From the NCBI GenBank assembly GCA_021776885.1, contig JAJFFA010000485.1, positions 1 through 12,845 of the forward strand: 12,845 nucleotides of DNA, written 5' to 3'. Made by a program: the position numbers and the translations under genes. The DNA is from Planctomycetota bacterium (GTDB lineage: Bacteria > Planctomycetota > UBA1135 > GCA-002686595). Under the pieces are notes generated by a model. That model was not told where the DNA came from, ran no database searches, and was given only the letters and a program-made list of their open reading frames with translations. Position 1 is the first letter of the stretch. Each line of letters starts with the position of its first letter. This document shows positions 1 to 8,404 of the stretch, one piece after another.

Positions 1-1028
1 ACCCGGTCTCGGCCGACGTCGCCGGCGGCGGGCGCTGGACGGCGTACATCGAGCCCGTCCCCCCGAACACGGCGTCCCAGCCGGGCAAGTTCCGGATCCA
101 CTCCACCGGGACCGCCGGCGGGCCCGCCCAGCGCATTGCTGTTCTGGGGCGTCGACGTGTCCGACAGGGTCTTGCGGATGGGGGTCTTCGAGCTCGGGTC
201 GACGGACTCGTCGACGGACTCGACGCGGTCGTGGATCCAGCGGCTCTTGACGCTGGCCGTGGCCTTGCCCAGGCCGTAGGTCTCGTCCAGAATGCGCTGC
301 ACGTCCCGGGTCGTGCCCTCGTCGTAGCTGCGCTGGAAGGCGAGCAGCCCGTCGAGCTGGTGGTCGGCCGAGCCGTCGAACAGGCCGCGGCCATACTGGT
401 CCGAGACGACGACCTGTTCCGAAGAGACGCCGAAGGCCGAGCTGACGATCTTCGCCACGGTCTCACGCTGCTCGCGGTCGGGTTCGGTGATCCCGCGCAG
501 TTCGAGGACGACCGAGATGCTGATCGGGGCAGCGCGTTCGAGCGGGGAGCGGCTGGGCGTGGAGGAGGTGACGGTGGCGCGCGAGATCCACTTGTAGACC
601 TCGAGCAGCTTCTCGACCTCCTCCCACTTGCGCTTTAGGAGCTGCTGGGTGCGCTCGCCCGAGCCCAGGAAGACCGAGGCGGCGCCACTGGTGGCCGTGA
701 TCCCGCGCGGGCCCTCGTCCAGGGCTCCGGCCAGGTAGACCGCGCCCAGGGCTTCGTACTGGCGCGACTCCTCGACCCAGATCGTGTAGGGCCCCGGGGG
801 CGCGCTGGTGCGGAAGCGGATGCCGGCGCTGGCGACCGCGGCCGAGACGGAGGACAGCTCGCTCGCGTCCAGCTCGACCCGCAGGGGTACGAACGCCGGG
901 TTGGCGGCGCGCAGGGCCAGGAAGCCGCTGGCGCCGAGGGCCAGGGCCAGGACCGCGCCCACGACGACGCGCGTCGGAGCGTTCGTCGCGACGGCCAACG
1001 CCCAGAGCTTGGAGAGGAGGTCTTTCAT
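1..1028 (-). CDS. fliF: FliF, flagellar MS-ring protein (N-terminal part only, runs off window)
   Basis: FliF forms the MS ring in the inner membrane on which the rod, C ring and export gate are built. I read the frame from an ATG at 1028-1026. It opens with a short charged segment, then a membrane helix (about residues 19-41, rich in V, A, L, G), then an extracytoplasmic region with a ring-building-motif pattern (VPLRVELDASELSSV near residue 48, and later the repeat-like LRGITEPDREQ segment). The start lies 3 nt after the fliE stop. Genuine fliF-like sequence ends near residue 301-305 (QNSNALGGPAG), which corresponds to the Gly/Pro-rich GVPG loop before the beta-collar in known FliF. After that the frame stays open to base 1, but its third-position GC drops and the peptide becomes Arg/Gly-rich and unlike FliF. 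The collar completion, second membrane helix and FliG-binding tail are absent. Identity is strong from context and pattern; the last 40 codons are probably not FliF. Confidence 0.88.
   Translation of the reverse strand, partial: MKDLLSKLWALAVATNAPTRVVVGAVLALALGASGFLALRAANPAFVPLRVELDASELSSVSAAVASAGIRFRTSAPPGPYTIWVEESRQYEALGAVYLAGALDEGPRGITATSGAASVFLGSGERTQQLLKRKWEEVEKLLEVYKWISRATVTSSTPSRSPLERAAPISISVVLELRGITEPDREQRETVAKIVSSAFGVSSEQVVVSDQYGRGLFDGSADHQLDGLLAFQRSYDEGTTRDVQRILDETYGLGKATASVKSRWIHDRVESVDESVDPSSKTPIRKTLSDTSTPQNSNALGGPAGGPGGVDPELARLGRRVRGDGLDVRRPAPAAGDVGRDR
3..134 (+). CDS. Fragment resembling a PilX-like pilus assembly protein (no start or stop)
   Basis: In the frame beginning at base 3 the plus strand encodes a protein-like stretch with the segments GGGRWTAYIEPVPP and GKFRIHSTGTAGGPAQRIAV. 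The pattern 'G-(K/R)-(F/Y)-R-I-x-S-T-G-T-A-G-G' is familiar from the C-terminal half of PilX-type and other type IV pilus-associated proteins; this is recalled family knowledge, not a search. Almost every codon ends in G or C up to about position 133, then the bias collapses (ATT GCT GTT, CGT, CGA), where the true fliF frame on the other strand takes over. It would be a foreign fragment joined to fliF at the palindrome at 117-128. A competing reading is the minus-strand frame one base off fliF, which shares the same wobble positions and would mean a simple frameshift; that peptide does not look like FliF. Confidence 0.38.
117..128. repeat. 12-bp perfect palindrome at the fliF/foreign junction
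   Basis: GGCGGGCCCGCC equals its own reverse complement. It sits exactly where coding character switches from fliF on the minus strand to a different reading frame on the plus strand, so it marks the likely crossover or misassembly point. Confidence 0.7.
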
Positions 1029-1031
1029 GAA

Positions 1032-1409
1032 TCAGACGCTCATCCGCATCACTTCGCGGTAGGCGTCGATGAGCTTGTTGCGCACCTGCATGGCGAAGTC
1101 GAAGGACAGCTCGGACTGCTTGAGCTTTGCCGCCACCTCGTGGAAGTCGAGCTTGCCCTCGAGCACGTCGAGGTGCAGGCGCTCGGTCTCCTTGATCGAA
1201 GCGTCCACCTCACCCAGCCCCTCGCTCAGCAGGCTGGAGAAGTCGCCGCTGGCCGAGCCCTGGGCGCCCGCCGCCTGCGCGCCGCTCTGGCCCGCGTCTC
1301 CGACCGCATCGCGCATGCGCTCGAGGGCCTCCGCCTGGCGGCGCAGGGCCGACTCGATCGCAGCGCGGGCCAGGCCGCCGCCGCTGCTCTTGCCGAGGGA
1401 GTCCACCAT
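1032..1409 (-). CDS. fliE: FliE, flagellar MS ring-rod junction protein
   Basis: FliE is the first rod component, joining the MS ring and export gate to the proximal rod. The C-terminal half is diagnostic: FSSLLSEGLGEVDASIKE (from residue 57), the EGKLDFHEVAAKLKQSELSF segment and the ending MQVRNKLIDAYREVMRMSV. At 125 residues it is a little longer than the usual 100-110; the extra length is an N-terminal Ala/Gly/Gln-rich stretch (residues 1-54), probably flexible. The ATG at 1409-1407 has only a weak purine-rich ribosome site. The gene follows flgC after 46 nt, the largest gap in the rod block, and its stop is 3 nt before the fliF start, fitting the common flgB-flgC-fliE-fliF order. Confidence 0.95.
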   Translation of the reverse strand: MVDSLGKSSGGGLARAAIESALRRQAEALERMRDAVGDAGQSGAQAAGAQGSASGDFSSLLSEGLGEVDASIKETERLHLDVLEGKLDFHEVAAKLKQSELSFDFAMQVRNKLIDAYREVMRMSV

Positions 1410-1455
1410 GGGATCGGATGCTTCGCTTCAGTCCGTGGGAGGCGCGGGAAGGGCG

Positions 1456-1890
1456 TTACTCGGCCAGGCGCAGGGAGCGCTCGGCCATCTGCTGGAAGTT
1501 GGTCTGGACCTCGAGGTTGGCCTCGTAGGCGCGAACAGCCGTGATCAGGTCGGCCATCTCCCTGACCGTGTTGACGTTCGGCATCAGGACGATGCCCTTG
1601 TCGTTGGCGTCCGGGTGACCCGGGTCGTAGATCTCCTCGAAGGGCGTCGCGTCGTCGCCACGCACGTCGCGCACCCGGACCCCGAAGATCTCGCTCTGGC
1701 CCGGCGCGATGCGCTCGACCAGGGGCGCGAAGTCGACGACCTGGCGCTGGTAGGGGCCCTCGCGGCCGGGGACGCTGGTGGTCTGGGCGTTCGCGATGTT
1801 GCGTGCGATCACGTCCATGCGCGTACGCTCAGCCGAGAGGCCGCTCGCCGCGATGCGCATCGGCCCGAAGAGTTGGTTGATGCTGCTCAT
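1456..1890 (-). CDS. flgC: FlgC, proximal rod protein
   Basis: FlgC is a proximal rod subunit exported through the flagellar type III apparatus to the periplasm. The N-terminal rod signature is clear at residues 14-36 (AASGLSAERTRMDVIARNIANAQT). The middle carries the FlgC-specific EIYDPGHPDANDKG segment followed by VLMPNVNTVREMADLI (about 86-115), and the C-terminal coiled coil is AVRAYEANLEVQTNFQQMAE. Length, 144 residues, is normal. The start ATG (1890-1888) lies 3 nt after the flgB stop, so the two are probably translationally coupled. No exported signal peptide is present, as expected for a type III substrate. Confidence 0.96.
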   Translation of the reverse strand: MSSINQLFGPMRIAASGLSAERTRMDVIARNIANAQTTSVPGREGPYQRQVVDFAPLVERIAPGQSEIFGVRVRDVRGDDATPFEEIYDPGHPDANDKGIVLMPNVNTVREMADLITAVRAYEANLEVQTNFQQMAERSLRLAE

Positions 1891-1893
1891 GTC

Positions 1894-2247
1894 TTAGCGG
1901 TCTCCGTGGATTGCGGACTGCATCAGCCCGACGCGGCCGGCGAGGATGCTGGCGAACAGCTCGAAGCGCAGGCGGTTCTCACGCATGGCGCCCATCTCCT
2001 GCTCCATGACGACGTTGTTGCCGTCGGCGCCAGCCGGCGTGTGGGTGTCGACGACGATCTTGGGCTCGACGCGCGAGAGGTCCGCGCCCTGCCGATGCGC
2101 CTCGCGCGACAACATGTCTTCGAACTCGACGTCGCGGCGCTGATAGCCCGGAACGTTCTGGTTGGCGACGTTGCCGGCCAGCACACGCGCCCGCAGGGAC
2201 GTGGCGGAGAGCAGGTCGAGCAGGACTTGTTGATCGGTCGCGTTCAT
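1894..2247 (-). CDS. flgB: FlgB, proximal rod protein
   Basis: FlgB is the rod subunit closest to FliE. Visible signatures are the N-terminal rod motif (LSATSLRARVLAGNVANQNVPGYQRRDVEF, about residues 13-42, where FlgB keeps 'AxNxANxxTPGY'-like spacing) and the C-terminal GNNVVMEQEMGAMRENRLRFE-type helix (about 76-96) ending LAGRVGLMQSAIHGDR. At 117 residues it is somewhat shorter than typical FlgB (about 130-140), the loss falling in the variable middle. It begins 5 nt after the stop of the sigma-54 regulator and leads directly into flgC, so it is expressed with its own presumed activator. Confidence 0.95.
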   Translation of the reverse strand: MNATDQQVLLDLLSATSLRARVLAGNVANQNVPGYQRRDVEFEDMLSREAHRQGADLSRVEPKIVVDTHTPAGADGNNVVMEQEMGAMRENRLRFELFASILAGRVGLMQSAIHGDR

Positions 2248-2252
2248 GATCT

Positions 2253-3649
<1,397 letters not shown>

Positions 3650-3653
<4 letters not shown>

Positions 3654-4858
3654 TGCTTGTCGGAGTAGGGAAGACGGGGGATCTTGAGGAGCACCCGAGC
3701 ACCGCCCAGGGCGCTGGCTTCGGGGCTGATTTCGAGGCGGCCGCCGTGCAGTCCGGCCACCGTGTGAACGAGGGCCAGGCCGAGGCCGGTGCCCTCGCTG
3801 CGCGTCGTGAAGAAGGGGTCGGCGACGCGTCCGGCCAGCTCCTCCGGGATGCCGCTTCCGGCGTCCTCCACGGAGAAGCAACACTGCTGGGCGTCGCAGC
3901 TGACGCGCACCAGGACGGGGCCGCCCTCGGGCTGGGCGTCGATCGCGTTGGCGACCAGGTTGCGCAGGGACTGGCGCAGCATGATCCGGTCGCCGGTCAG
4001 CTCGCCGTCGCAGACCTCGGACTCGAGGCTGTGCAGCAGGTTGGATCCGTCGCCGGCGCCGCTCAGGTCGCGGCGCACGAGCTCGAGGCTCTCCTCGACC
4101 AGGGCAGCCAGGTCCAGGGCCTCGGGCTGCAGCCGCTCGGGCGAGGCGAAGTTGAGCAGTCCCGAGACGATGGCGTTGACCTCGTCGACGCCCTCGCAGA
4201 TCAGGCTGGCCCAGCGCCCTTCGCGGCTCTCCTGCTGCATGCCGCGCAGGAGCAGGGCGGCGAAGCCCTTGATCGCGTTCATCGGGTTGCGGATCTCGTG
4301 GGCGATGCCTCCGGCCATGGTGCCCAGCGCGGCCATCTTGTCGAGGCGATGCACGCGCTCGGCCAGCTCCTGGAACTCGGTGCGGTCGTCGAGCACCTCG
4401 ACCGAGCCCAGGGACTCGCCGTCGCGGGTGCGCACGCCCGAGTAGCGCGCGGCCACGATGCGGCGCACTCCGCCGCGGCAGATCATGGCCGAGCCCGCGG
4501 GCTCGGTGACCAGGGCGGCGGGCTCGAGGGCGCCCATGAGGTCGGCGCGCTCGGCATCGAGGATCTCGAGCGCGGGCTCGTTGACGCGCTCGACCCGGCC
4601 CTGTTCGTCGCGCACGACGACACCGGTGGGGAGGGAGTCGAGCACGGCCTCGAGGTGCCGGCGCACGCGCTCCAGCTCGAAGACCTTGGACTCGAGCTGG
4701 GCGTTGGCCACGCGCAGCTCTTCCTCGACCACCTCGGCCCGCGCCGCCAGGGCCGCGTAGCCCTGGCGCAGGTTGTCGGCGATCGACGAGAAGGCGCTCA
4801 TGGCCTCGTCGACCTCGTTCGGCGTGGCGCTCGGTCGGGTGCGGGAAGCGGCGCTCAC
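3650..4858 (-). CDS. Cytoplasmic PAS sensor histidine kinase (FlrB/FleS-like)
   Basis: A 402-residue kinase without membrane segments. Order: short N-terminal region, coiled coil (about 38-70), PAS-like sensor (about 68-155, LDSLPTGVVVRDEQGRVERV start), HisKA with phospho-acceptor H187 in GGIAHEIRNP, and HATPase domain with N-box LRNLVANAIDA (about 298-308), G1 box EDAGSGIP (331-338), F box DPFFTT (347-352) and G2 box EGTGLGLAL (355-363). All catalytic motifs are intact. It would autophosphorylate and pass phosphate to D54 of the next gene, with which it overlaps by 4 nt. Its own start overlaps the stop of the upstream TPR gene by 4 nt. Like FlrB, FleS and FlgS it is soluble and probably reads an internal cue such as the state of the basal body; the PAS ligand is unknown. 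Confidence 0.92.
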
Positions 4859-5694
4859 GGCTGCTCCTTCCCGCGCTTCGCGCCCAGCCGGCTCTGGAAG
4901 TCCATCTTCCAGCGCAGGAACTCGAGGTCGCGGGACGCGCGTGCGGCGAAGCTGCCGGCGCTCTCGGACTCGGCCAGGGCCGTGTAGCCCGCGAGGGCTT
5001 CCTCGTAGCGCTCGAGGGCCTCGTAGGCCTGGGCGATCCAGTAGTCCGCCTCGGGGCTGTCGTCGATGCGTTCGAGGATCGTGATCGCCTCGGCGAAGCG
5101 GCCGACGCGGCAGTAGAGCCGGCCCTCGCGCAGGGGATCGGCGCTGTAGCCTTCGACCTCGAAGTTACGTGAGGCGCGCGGGTTGGCGCTGACGTGTGCG
5201 GGTAGCTCGACCAGCGGGCGCGGGCCCTCGAAGAGCGAGCGGCGCACGGACTCGGGCAGCCCGGTGGTCGGGGCGGGCGCTGGGCGCGCAGCCTGGCCCT
5301 GCGCCGCTCCCGGCTGGCCCATGCCCAGGCCGCCCTGGGCATCGGACATGTGGGTCGGGAGCGAGTTCGGGCCTGCAGAAAAGGACGGTGCCCCGAGCCC
5401 AGCCAGGATGCGGTCGTGCTGCAGCGCCAGCCCCGCGACTTCGTCGCGCAGGGTGGCGAGGAAGGTGTCGCGCTCCATGGCCGTTCCGCTGGGCGCCTCC
5501 GTTGCGGCCAGGATCTCGGCGCTGTCCACGGGCTCGCCCGCGGCCAGCCGAGCTTCGATTCCGCCCAGGTGTTCGAGGGCCTGGACCGTCTGGGCCAGGG
5601 ACTCGAGCACGCCCTGGGGCTCCTGCGAGCGCAGGGCAGGGATGGCGAACAGACCACCGGCGGCCAGGCTCAGCAGCGCATGGAAGCGCAACAT
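4855..5694 (-). CDS. Exported TPR protein of unknown function
   Basis: A 279-residue protein I cannot assign to a named family. Residues 1-23 look like a secretory signal (basic start, LLSLAAGGLFAIPAL core, cut near RSQ). A helical region follows (25-100, LESLAQTVQALEHL, TLRDEVAGLALQHDRILAGL), then a Gly/Ala/Pro linker (about 100-145). The C-terminal part has two or three TPR-like helical hairpins (about 178-265; RVGRFAEAITILERI, AQAYEALERYEEALAGYTAL). It starts one base inside the preceding STN-TPR gene (TGATG) and overlaps the kinase gene by 4 nt, so it is co-produced with both. A periplasmic scaffold or partner of the STN-TPR protein is a reasonable guess; a direct flagellar role is inferred from the operon only. 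Confidence 0.8.
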   Translation of the reverse strand: MLRFHALLSLAAGGLFAIPALRSQEPQGVLESLAQTVQALEHLGGIEARLAAGEPVDSAEILAATEAPSGTAMERDTFLATLRDEVAGLALQHDRILAGLGAPSFSAGPNSLPTHMSDAQGGLGMGQPGAAQGQAARPAPAPTTGLPESVRRSLFEGPRPLVELPAHVSANPRASRNFEVEGYSADPLREGRLYCRVGRFAEAITILERIDDSPEADYWIAQAYEALERYEEALAGYTALAESESAGSFAARASRDLEFLRWKMDFQSRLGAKRGKEQP

Positions 5695-7208
5695 CAGAGG
5701 ACTCCTTCCAGGGCCGCGATGGCCTCGTGGATACGCCCGCGGTCCTCGAGCAGCTTGGATGCCAGGAGGAAGATGCGGCGCCGCTCATCGGCGTCCTCGA
5801 GCTCGCCGGCGATGGTGCGCAGGCGCTCGATCGCACGCTCGATGCGTGACTCGGCGGCGAGGGCGCGGGCGGAGAGCAAGGCGACCTCGAGCCGCATGGC
5901 CTGGTCCAGCTTGGCGCGCCCTTGCCACAGGGGCTCGAGGCGGCGGTTGGCCTCCATCGAGAGCCCCTTGCCCAGGAGGTTGCGCGCGCTCTCGAGGCGC
6001 TGCGCATCGTCCATGGTCAGGCGGTCGGCGTCGATCAGCTCGAGGCGCAGGCGTGCTTCATTCGCCGCAGTGCTGGCGACCTCGGTGTAGCCCAGGACCT
6101 CGGCGCGCTTGGCGATGAACAGCGCCGCCAGCTCATCCCCGGCGTCGAGGGCCAGGTCCGCCGCGCGGGCCAGGGCATCCGATCGTTGCGGCTCCTCGGC
6201 CACATCGGCGTAGCGCAGCCAGGCCACGCTGGCCTCGTTCGGCTGGCCGCCGTGCTCCAGGGTCAGCGCGCGCAGCTCGGCCAGCTCGGGCCGCAGGGTC
6301 TCGTCGTCGACGATGAAGCGGGCGTGGTCGAGGCTGCGCAGCGCGTCGAGGGTGCGACCGTCGAGGGCCAGGGCGCGCGTACGCACGAGCAGCCGCTCGA
6401 AGCGCTCGTCCTCGAGCGCGGGGTTGCCGCTGGTGTCCGCCAGGGGCGCGAAGGTTTCGAGGGCGTCGAGGGTGTAGAGCCCGCGCTTCGGATCCCCCAG
6501 CTGGCACAGCACCCGCGCCAGCTCGAGCCGCGCGCGGCTGTGCCAGGAGTGCGGTCGGTCGAGGGTGGCCAGCTCATCGAAGCGCCGTGCGGCCTCGTCG
6601 AGGCGCCCGAGGCGCGCGAGGTGACGCGCCGAGCGCCACATGGCCTCCGGCACCAGCGCGGAGTGCGAGTGGGTCTGGATCAGGTAGTCGTAGTGCTTGA
6701 CGGCAGCATCCCAGGCCGAGCGCGACTCCTGGATCTCGGCCATGGAGAGCTCCGCGGCGGCGGCGTCCCCGTGGACGGGGAAGTCGCGCAGAGCGCGCAG
6801 GAAGCTCGTCTCCGCCATGTCGTACAGGGCGCTCGCGACCGGGAACGGGGGCGTGTCGTCCGCGACGCTGACGGTCTCGCGGGTCACGAGCACGCGCAGC
6901 CCGGCCGCACCGGCGACGAAGTTCAGGGCCTGGTCGCTCGGCCGTGCCTCGAGGAAGACGCTGACGGGCGGCGTGGCGGCGACGTCCTGCATGCCGACCA
7001 GCTCGCGGCCCAGGTGACGGGCGATGCGACTCAGGACCTCCTCGACCGGCGCCTTGTCGGCGTGGATCGTGAAGAGCACCTCGCCGTCCAGCACTTCGGC
7101 CTCGACGGTGAAACGACCCGGGCGCGCCGTCTGGCTGCGCGCGTCGATGCCCTGGGCGCCTGCGCTGCTCAGCAGCAGGGCGCCAGCCAGGATCGTGAGC
7201 GTCCTCAT
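5694..7208 (-). CDS. Exported STN/secretin-N-like domain plus TPR repeat protein
   Basis: A 504-residue protein. Residues 1-19 are a signal peptide (LTILAGALLLSSAGAQG). Residues about 42-116 read as an STN or secretin short N-terminal domain: FTIHADKAPVEEVLSRIARHL, a VSVFLEARPSDQALNFV segment and the closing VTRETVSVAD, matching the beta-alpha-beta 'x-F-x-x-x-x-A-P-x-x-x-x-L' and 'x-x-x-x-Q-A-L' pattern of secretins and TonB-dependent transducers. The rest (about 125-504) is helical, with many TPR-like units (for example ARLGRLDEAARRFDELA, ALALDGRTLDALRSL, RGRIHEAIAALEGVL). There is no secretin barrel domain. It may be a periplasmic docking or ring-associated protein. It overlaps the bitopic protein upstream by 4 nt (ATGA) and the next TPR gene by 1 nt. 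The domain assignment comes from pattern reading, not a search. Confidence 0.8.
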   Translation of the reverse strand: MRTLTILAGALLLSSAGAQGIDARSQTARPGRFTVEAEVLDGEVLFTIHADKAPVEEVLSRIARHLGRELVGMQDVAATPPVSVFLEARPSDQALNFVAGAAGLRVLVTRETVSVADDTPPFPVASALYDMAETSFLRALRDFPVHGDAAAAELSMAEIQESRSAWDAAVKHYDYLIQTHSHSALVPEAMWRSARHLARLGRLDEAARRFDELATLDRPHSWHSRARLELARVLCQLGDPKRGLYTLDALETFAPLADTSGNPALEDERFERLLVRTRALALDGRTLDALRSLDHARFIVDDETLRPELAELRALTLEHGGQPNEASVAWLRYADVAEEPQRSDALARAADLALDAGDELAALFIAKRAEVLGYTEVASTAANEARLRLELIDADRLTMDDAQRLESARNLLGKGLSMEANRRLEPLWQGRAKLDQAMRLEVALLSARALAAESRIERAIERLRTIAGELEDADERRRIFLLASKLLEDRGRIHEAIAALEGVL

Positions 7209-8380
7209 CGGCCGATCCCCTCGAGGCGCTGGCCTTCGATGAAGTAGCTGCGGGCAACGGTGTATTCGGCGTCGGCCACGACGGCGTCCTCGAGGGGACC
7301 GCGGTCGCGGTTGGCCAGCAGGCGGAAGAGGCGCAGGCGAGCGGCGACGAACTCGCCGAGCTGAATCTCCTCGCGGGCGGCGCGCAGCTCGATGGCGCCG
7401 TAGCCCTCGACGGCCTTGGTCGCGGGGCCGGCGGAGTCGCCGGGCTGGAGGGCGCTGCCGGCCGTGTCGCTGCGCTCCTCGGCCATGACCTCGCCCGAGC
7501 CGCCGACGCTCGAGAGAGTCCGCGCCACGTCGATGCGCACCCCATCCAGGGTGGCCTCGAGCTGGGTGCTCGCGCGCCAGGCGAAGAAGAGCATGGCGGC
7601 GTTGAGGGAGATGAAGAGGACTGCGGCCGCGATCAGGGGCAGGCGCGGGCGCAGGCCCTCGTCGTCCTCCTGGGCCAGGAGCTCCAGCTGGCGTTCGGCG
7701 GCGACCCGGGCCGCTCGAGCGGCGTCGAGGGCCAGGCGTCGGGCGCCGCCGCCGATCGGAGCCAGACCCGTCGCCGCCCAGTCGAGGACGCTGCTGCGCG
7801 CGGCGGCGGGGGCCGCCGCGCCGGGTGCGCCAGGTGCAGCGGGTAGGGGGGCGCCGGTTGTGCCCGTGGCGCCCGTTGCGCCCGTTGCGACGGGTGTTGC
7901 GGCCGCGGCTGCGGGTTTGGGGCTCGGAGCGGGCGTGCCGGGCGCGGATTGCGGCGGCGCCTCGGTCGGGCCGCCGAGCTGGGGCTCGAGCAGGTCTGCG
8001 TGGCTCAGTCCGCTGAGCTCGCCGAGGGAGTCGCCGGGCTGGAACAGTTCGTCGAATCGGAACAGGTCGGCGTCGGCCTCGGGGTCGAACTCGGGCGCCG
8101 GCTTGGGCGGGACCAGGGCGCGCGCGGCAGGGGCGGCGGCGGGCTGCGCAGCCATGGCTGCTGCTGGAGCCGGAGACGGCAAGGGCGCGGCCGGCGCGTC
8201 CAGCTCGTCCCGCGGCTCCTGGCTGACCGCTGGGGCATCGACCTCGGCCCCGTCGAGGGAGACCTCCGACGCGACGGGGGCCCCGGCCGCAGCTGCGGCC
8301 TGGGACATGTCCGGCATCATGTCCGGGAAGTCGAAGAGGTCTTCGTCTTCGTCCGGGAGGTTGTTGGCGGGGTCGGCCAA
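7205..8380 (-). CDS. Single-pass membrane protein with long acidic/Ala-Pro-rich cytoplasmic arm; TTG start
   Basis: A 391-residue protein of unknown family. The start codon is TTG (8380-8378) with an AGGA-type ribosome site about 13 nt upstream; no in-frame ATG lies near the N-terminus. Residues 1-240 lack hydrophobic segments: an acidic tip (EDEDLFDFPDMMPDM, 11-25), a second similar cluster (EADADLFRFDELF, 101-113), a long Ala/Pro/Gly linker with Gly-Ala-Thr repeats (about 140-200), and a basic amphipathic helix (about 215-245). One membrane helix spans about 247-268. The extracytoplasmic tail (270-391) ends in a TPR-like helical pair (IQLGEFVAARLRLFRLL, DAEYTVARSYFIEGQRL). By the positive-inside rule the arm is cytoplasmic. 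It overlaps the STN-TPR gene by 4 nt and follows the GHKL gene by 24 nt, so it could link cytoplasmic signalling proteins to the periplasmic TPR partners. Confidence 0.8.
   Translation of the reverse strand: MADPANNLPDEDEDLFDFPDMMPDMSQAAAAAGAPVASEVSLDGAEVDAPAVSQEPRDELDAPAAPLPSPAPAAAMAAQPAAAPAARALVPPKPAPEFDPEADADLFRFDELFQPGDSLGELSGLSHADLLEPQLGGPTEAPPQSAPGTPAPSPKPAAAAATPVATGATGATGTTGAPLPAAPGAPGAAAPAAARSSVLDWAATGLAPIGGGARRLALDAARAARVAAERQLELLAQEDDEGLRPRLPLIAAAVLFISLNAAMLFFAWRASTQLEATLDGVRIDVARTLSSVGGSGEVMAEERSDTAGSALQPGDSAGPATKAVEGYGAIELRAAREEIQLGEFVAARLRLFRLLANRDRGPLEDAVVADAEYTVARSYFIEGQRLEGIGR
7853..7888 (-). repeat. Short 9-bp tandem repeats encoding Gly-Ala-Thr units
   Basis: Four near-identical 9-bp units (GCAACGGGC, with variants GCCACGGGC and ACAACCGGC) encode A-T-G-A-T-G-A-T-G-T-T-G at residues 165-176 of the bitopic membrane protein. 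In-frame slippage here would change only linker length. Confidence 0.7.
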
Positions 8381-8404
8381 GGGGCTGGGATCCTGTTGAG
8401 CGGG

